Assembly (NCBI GenBank): GCA_051748085.1 | Contig: JBNJHA010000086.1 | Span: 1-7,842, forward strand | Length of the DNA stretch: 7,842 bases | From: CAYNNQ01 sp051748085 | Lineage (GTDB): Bacteria > Desulfobacterota > Desulfovibrionia > Desulfovibrionales > Desulfonatronovibrionaceae | Direction of reading: 5' to 3' | Part shown: positions 5,333-7,842 of the stretch, piece by piece | Position numbering within the stretch: the stretch's first letter is position 1 | Layout: every line of letters begins with the position of its first letter | Position numbers and translations under genes: made by a program | Notes under the pieces: generated by a model | Database searches by the model: none | Seen by the model: the letters and a program-made list of their open reading frames with translations, nothing else | What the model was told of the DNA's origin: nothing

Positions 5333-5382
5333 GATTTGTCAAAACACCGCCGGCCCTGGCTGTCGTCTGGACTGACTGGTTC
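5333..5382. repeat. 50-base repeat, copy 2 (partner at 2206-2255)
   Basis: Second copy of the 50-base repeat, 43 of 50 identical to 2206-2255 with only transition differences. It ends at the stop codon of the phd-like antitoxin (5382-5384). Both copies therefore lie immediately 3' of a minus-strand antitoxin gene that ends a toxin-first operon, and in the same orientation. Confidence 0.8.
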
Positions 5383-5600
5383 TATCTCTCCCTTCCTGCC
5401 CGAATAATATCCACTATTTCTTTTGTGCTAATTTTTGCTCTGATAGAAGGCACATCCAAAGGGGAAGAAGCGATTTTTTCAGGAACCAGCGCAAAGGTTC
5501 TGCCGTCCTTTCTTCGGATTAGTACTTTTCCCTTGTTTTCTGCCTGATCAAGAATCATGGCAAGTTTTTGTCTTGCTTCAGAATATGTAAAAACCTGCAT
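5382..5600 (-). CDS. Phd/YefM-family antitoxin
   Basis: A 72-residue antitoxin. MQVFTYSEARQKLAMILDQA, then ENKGKVLIRRKDGRTFALVPEK, is the Phd/YefM dimerisation and DNA-binding fold; the charged C-terminal tail (SIRAKISTKEIVDIIRAGRE) should wrap the toxin. The start at 5600 is set by GGAGG at 5607-5611, six bases upstream; a longer reading from 5621 would add seven residues with no better ribosome site. It begins one base after the vapC stop, so it is translated with it. Toxin-before-antitoxin is the reverse of the usual Phd-VapC or Phd-Doc order, yet the pair is tightly packed and both genes look intact. Confidence 0.88.
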   Translation of the reverse strand: MQVFTYSEARQKLAMILDQAENKGKVLIRRKDGRTFALVPEKIASSPLDVPSIRAKISTKEIVDIIRAGRER

Positions 5601-5601
5601 T

Positions 5602-5994
5602 TTAAACCTCCAGAGTTGCAACGTTAAAATTTTGGGCAGATGCGAGTAGTTTTCTATCCAATGTCAATAACGGAGCCTTATATCTGATGGCACAATCCAA
5701 AAAATAGGCATCATATGCGTAAATATTGGCCTGTTTGGATAATTTTAATGCCTTGACAAAATCTGGATCGATATACCGGATGGGGATGCCGTTAAAAATC
5801 GCTAATCCTTTTTCAGCCTCTGTCAGTGTCAGCCTTTTTTGTTTAAACATTGCTGAAAAGGCGTTGCCAATTTCCCATGGAATAGAGCCTGGACCTATGA
5901 GCGTATTTCCTGTTGTGACTTCGATGATCCTTTTGCGTTCTGGCTCACCGACAATTACCGAAATCAATGCAGAAGTGTCTATGACGATTTCCAC
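5602..5994 (-). CDS. vapC: PIN-domain ribonuclease toxin (VapC-like)
   Basis: A 130-residue PIN-domain protein. The acidic metal-binding residues are in place: D6 in VIDTSAL, E41 in PWEIGNAF, D95 in IYAYDAYFLDCA and D113 in LLTLDRKL. VapC toxins use these with Mg2+ to cut tRNA or rRNA. The start is a GTG at 5994, with GGGGGT at 6005-6000 as ribosome site; it gives the canonical MEIVIDTS beginning. It lies under a strong promoter (6025-6052) and is followed after one base by the Phd-type antitoxin, with which it is expected to form a complex. Full length for the family and no broken residues. Confidence 0.92.
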   Translation of the reverse strand: MEIVIDTSALISVIVGEPERKRIIEVTTGNTLIGPGSIPWEIGNAFSAMFKQKRLTLTEAEKGLAIFNGIPIRYIDPDFVKALKLSKQANIYAYDAYFLDCAIRYKAPLLTLDRKLLASAQNFNVATLEV

Positions 5995-6024
5995 TGCTTA
6001 CCCCCAAGACTTGTTTATATGACA

Positions 6025-6052
6025 ATTGTACAACAGCTATGTTGTTTGTCAA
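6025..6052 (-). promoter_or_regulatory. Promoter and operator of the vapC-phd operon
   Basis: On the minus strand TTGACA (6052-6047), a 16-base spacer and TACAAT (6030-6025) make a strong sigma-70 promoter. The spacer contains the inverted repeat ACAACA-TAGC-TGTTGT, a good candidate operator for the Phd-type antitoxin. The leader to the GTG start is short, about 25 bases. Confidence 0.75.
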
Positions 6053-6066
6053 GAACCAATAGGTAC

Positions 6067-6164
6067 AACGGCGGAATTGACCTGCAACCGCAGACGCCGC
6101 GGACTGGAAAATGCGACGCATTTTCCGTTTAGCTGCGGCAAGGCAGCTGCCCAGCCGAAGGCTG
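6067..6164. repeat. Hairpin-rich intergenic repeat element, includes repeat copy B
   Basis: Three inverted repeats sit in tandem. GGAAAATGCG-A-CGCATTTTCC (6106-6126) is a perfect 10-base palindrome around one base. AGCTGC-GGCAAG-GCAGCT (6131-6148) is perfect. CAGCC-GAA-GGCTG (6152-6164) is perfect with a three-base loop. The final 30 bases (6135-6164) recur at 4967-4996. The octamer AACGGCGG opens the element (6067-6074) and also occurs at 4963-4970 and 5262-5269. It lies upstream of the vapC promoter and overlaps no convincing gene; it looks like a member of a dispersed repeat family. Confidence 0.65.
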
Positions 6165-6199
6165 CCAGTGATACGTGATACGGGGTCGGAGCCAGTTAA

Positions 6200-6480
6200 G
6201 CTATTGATTTGATTATGCAAGTGACTTCTGTAGAGCCCAAGATTGGCCTTAGAACCATCTTTTCAATGCTAAAAAACCCATCGTGAGTAAATACGCCCAG
6301 AGCCATCGGATATCTTTTGCCAGATCATGTGTGGCATATCCCGGTGAAAAGGGAAGAGCCAAAATGACGTGTACACCCTACAGGAGCCAATTGCCGCTTA
6401 CCGCGCTGATTTTCAGGGTAAAAAAGAAGTTTTAAAAGCAGAAAAAAGGCTTTTGTGTGACATGTTCAGTGACATTTAAG
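6200..6480 (+). pseudogene. Possible decayed plus-strand gene of unknown family
   Basis: The 6165-6490 stretch has no intact gene, but the plus strand shows protein-like segments in three frames: AIDLIMQVTSVEPKIGLRTI followed by FSMLKNPS up to a TGA (6284-6286) and on to AIGYLLPDHVWHIPVKREEP (6302-6361), then DVYTLQEPIAAYRADFQGKK in another frame, then EVLKAEKRLLCDMFSDI with stop 6478-6480. One A fewer in the seven-A run at 6420-6426 would join the last two. I do not recognise the family and this may be chance reading; it would be the only plus-strand gene in the accessory block. Confidence 0.3.
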
Positions 6481-6489
6481 TAGGTTGTG

Positions 6490-6556
6490 CAGGTCCGACC
6501 CGATCCGAAATATAGCGTAGCTTCTTGGGGTCCGAGTTTATGGCCTTGTTATGCGC
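6490..6556 (-). other. Partial integron attC-like site behind the DUF3553-type gene
   Basis: In the direction of the genes, GCGCATAAC (6556-6548) followed by AAGGC repeats the left core and spacer of the better site at 7436-7507 (ACATAAC-AAGGC). Next, TCGGACCC and GGGTCGGA can form an 8-base stem with one mismatch. The right-hand core (GTTRRRY) that should follow is absent; the sequence reads GCACAACC instead. The stop codon TAA of the 289-residue gene lies inside the left core, as often seen in gene cassettes. It looks like a site whose right half has been lost or replaced. Confidence 0.55.
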
Positions 6557-7418
6557 CATGACACGTTCCGGGAGCGATGCACCACATGAATGATTGAACA
6601 TCAATCATATCCCTTGGTTCTAGCTCCGATATTTCGGACTTTATGTATTCTGAAAAGCCTAAAACCGATTTGTAAGTGAGCCAATTCAGCTGCGGCTTGT
6701 AATTTACTTCGTAACCACACAGCTCTGACGAATATTGCGTAACTGTTGGTTTTACAAACATGTACTTGTCAGGGTGTACTATAAACAAGAAATAGGTTGC
6801 CGTTGTCCATTTGGCTGTATCTATATCTTCGAGCACCTTGGCAAAAGCAACAAACCGATTCTCAAATTCTTCTTCACCATAGAGCAGAGAATACAGCGCT
6901 TGACTAAGTTGCTTCTGCGCTTCAGAAGATTGCAGTCCATCCTTTAACGACATTTTTTCATTCGGAAATATTAGATTCGTTGCATTGGTAACCTTTAGTA
7001 CACGTTTCACTATTTCAGAATAGTCTTCTGAATTTAATAGACCGAGAAAAGATTCTTTTCCTAAAAGATCGTTGGCTAAGGAATGGGCTTTGTCTTTGTA
7101 ATTTCTTTCATGCTCCTTGAATTTTGCGCCATAAAAGCCTTCTGGAAATTCTTCTAAAAAGAACTGCACGGATTGGGGGAGACTTTGATATTTGATGCCG
7201 CTTGAGGATTTGCTGATTTTAAGATTATCAAGAACAGCGTTACTTGCCTCGTTACCTTTAACCTGGAGTGGCTGAACATATTGCAAAGATAAAGTCTTTT
7301 CTCCGGCACCCACAAAAAACACGCGGACCGTAGCTCCGTTGCTCTTTTCGAGAACTTCTCCAAGCCCCCAGTCTTCTTTGGTTGGGTGCTTAACTCTATC
7401 GCCTTTTTTATATTCCAT
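6549..7418 (-). CDS. DUF3553-type N-terminal domain protein of unknown function, likely integron cassette gene
   Basis: A 289-residue protein. Residues 4-50 (KKGDRVKHPTKEDWGLGEVL, later VFFVGAGEKTLSLQYV) resemble DUF3553, a small SH3-like domain. The remainder is helical, with YKDKAHSLANDLLG (107-120), TNLIFPNEKMSLKDGL (147-162), WTTATYFLFIVHPDKYMFVK (204-223), NWLTYKSVLGFSEYIK (245-260) and PRDMIDVQSFMW (268-279); I know of no assigned role for such proteins. The start at 7418 is chosen because AAGGGG (7429-7424) lies just upstream; an upstream reading to 7448 would run into the attC site. The gene begins 18 bases past the attC core and its stop is inside the next attC-like core, the geometry of a mobile gene cassette. 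No signal peptide or membrane segment. Confidence 0.85.
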   Translation of the reverse strand: MEYKKGDRVKHPTKEDWGLGEVLEKSNGATVRVFFVGAGEKTLSLQYVQPLQVKGNEASNAVLDNLKISKSSSGIKYQSLPQSVQFFLEEFPEGFYGAKFKEHERNYKDKAHSLANDLLGKESFLGLLNSEDYSEIVKRVLKVTNATNLIFPNEKMSLKDGLQSSEAQKQLSQALYSLLYGEEEFENRFVAFAKVLEDIDTAKWTTATYFLFIVHPDKYMFVKPTVTQYSSELCGYEVNYKPQLNWLTYKSVLGFSEYIKSEISELEPRDMIDVQSFMWCIAPGTCHGA

Positions 7419-7433
7419 ACGTTCCCCTTTTTT

Positions 7434-7510
7434 GCGCATAACGGCCAAGCTGTGCGGTGCGAACGAAGCGCAGCGTAGTGAGCATCCGCACGAGCGCCTT
7501 GTTATGTGCG
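7434..7510 (-). other. Integron attC recombination site
   Basis: GCATAAC (7436-7442) and GTTATGT (7501-7507) are complementary core boxes. Between them GTGCGG-TGC (7452-7460) pairs with GCA-T-CCGCAC (7482-7491), leaving a single extrahelical T and a loop of about 21 bases. Paired cores, inner stem with an unpaired base, and terminal loop are the structural signature of attC, which IntI recombines as a folded single strand. Read in gene direction (minus), the extra base is on the gene-proximal arm, the correct polarity for a cassette carrying hicBA upstream. The hicA stop is four bases outside the site. Confidence 0.78.
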
Positions 7511-7513
7511 GAC

Positions 7514-7720
7514 TTATAATTCACCTTCTTCAATTCCAGAGATTTTCATCAAATGGCGCTGCAATCCGATTTTTAACGGTGCGCTCCCGTGGACGGGAAC
7601 AGAAATGCGCGTATTTTCTCCAGCTTTGGCGTAAATATGATGACTTCCATTTATTCTCTTCAATTCCCAGCCCTTTCTTTCAACGAGCTTACAGAATTTT
7701 TTGCCGCTGATCGCTTTCAA
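7514..7720 (-). CDS. hicA: HicA-type mRNA interferase toxin, intact
   Basis: A 68-residue HicA (YcfA-like) toxin. The fold is complete: MKAISGKKFCKLVERKGWEL, then KRINGSHHIYAK with the catalytic histidine motif GSHH (25-28), then ISVPVHGSAPLKIGLQRHLM and the closing helix KISGI. HicA cleaves mRNA and tmRNA independently of the ribosome. The start is a TTG at 7720 that overlaps the TGA of hicB (TTGA), so translation is coupled and probably weak, a way to keep toxin below antitoxin. The order is antitoxin first, unlike the broken hicA-hicB pair at 2766-3377, and the two HicA proteins are distant relatives, so this is not a local duplication. Confidence 0.92.
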   Translation of the reverse strand: MKAISGKKFCKLVERKGWELKRINGSHHIYAKAGENTRISVPVHGSAPLKIGLQRHLMKISGIEEGEL

Positions 7721-7842
7721 ACGGCTATCTCCATTACCTTGTCTTTTTCAGATACTGAGATGTCTTGAACATCTACGGACATGCATCCTTCTACTGCTTC
7801 ATATATATTGCTCAATAATTCGTCGAAGGTTTCTCCTTGAGT
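7717..7842 (-). CDS. hicB: HicB-type antitoxin, C-terminal part (cut by window edge)
   Basis: Forty-one codons and a TGA stop (7717-7719), open at the right edge. The text TQGETFDELLSNIYEAVEGC, then a short linker and DKVMEIAV, is the C-terminal half of a short HicB: the helix after the 'sequence in-time' loop followed by the last strand. It is presumed to neutralise the HicA encoded immediately downstream, with which its stop overlaps. Promoter and start lie outside the window. No ribbon-helix-helix tail is present, unlike the HicB at 2766-3167, so DNA-binding, if any, must reside elsewhere in the protein. Confidence 0.85.
   Translation of the reverse strand, partial: TQGETFDELLSNIYEAVEGCMSVDVQDISVSEKDKVMEIAV

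Overview
The window looks like chromosomal DNA of an anaerobic, respiring bacterium. Desulfobacterota is my best guess, from the Tat-exported multi-cluster ferredoxin paired with a small membrane cytochrome, but no marker gene settles it. It has two parts that differ in strand and composition.

Part 1 (1-2188, plus strand, GC-rich) is ordinary core metabolism. It holds the C-terminal half of an aromatic amino acid permease (Trp/Tyr permease family). This is followed by a translationally coupled pair: a Tat-signal polyferredoxin with a C-terminal membrane anchor, and a four-helix cytochrome b-like membrane protein. Together the pair could pass electrons between the quinone pool and periplasmic partners.

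Part 2 (about 2200-7842) is an AT-richer accessory block in which every recognisable gene lies on the minus strand. It is a chain of toxin-antitoxin (TA) modules separated by short repeats. In transcription order from the right they are: hicB-hicA (intact, hicB cut by the window edge); a 289-residue DUF3553-type protein of unknown function; vapC-phd (toxin first); a type I restriction scar; DUF4160-DUF2442; a PemI/MazE-like antitoxin with PemK/MazF; and a composite hicA-hicB-higB-higA string. Three TA operons carry near-consensus sigma-70 promoters with nearby or overlapping inverted repeats, as expected for self-regulated TA units.

Two things stand out. First, the right end looks like an integron cassette array. 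A folded attC-like site (7436-7507) follows hicA with the correct polarity, the 289-residue gene starts 18 bases past its core site, and that gene's stop codon sits inside a second, half-preserved site. A 45-base repeat (3426-3470 and 4310-4354) may be another, decayed attC class. Second, toxins are selectively broken. One hicA is frameshifted into an in-frame HicA-HicB fusion and lacks a usual start codon. higB is cut to its C-terminal third or half, and DUF4160 has a one-base frameshift. Their antitoxins are intact. A type I restriction locus survives only as an HsdM start joined to an HsdR-like tail.

Single-base frameshifts could be assembly errors; read-level checks would decide. No transposase, integrase, tRNA, rRNA or CRISPR array is visible.
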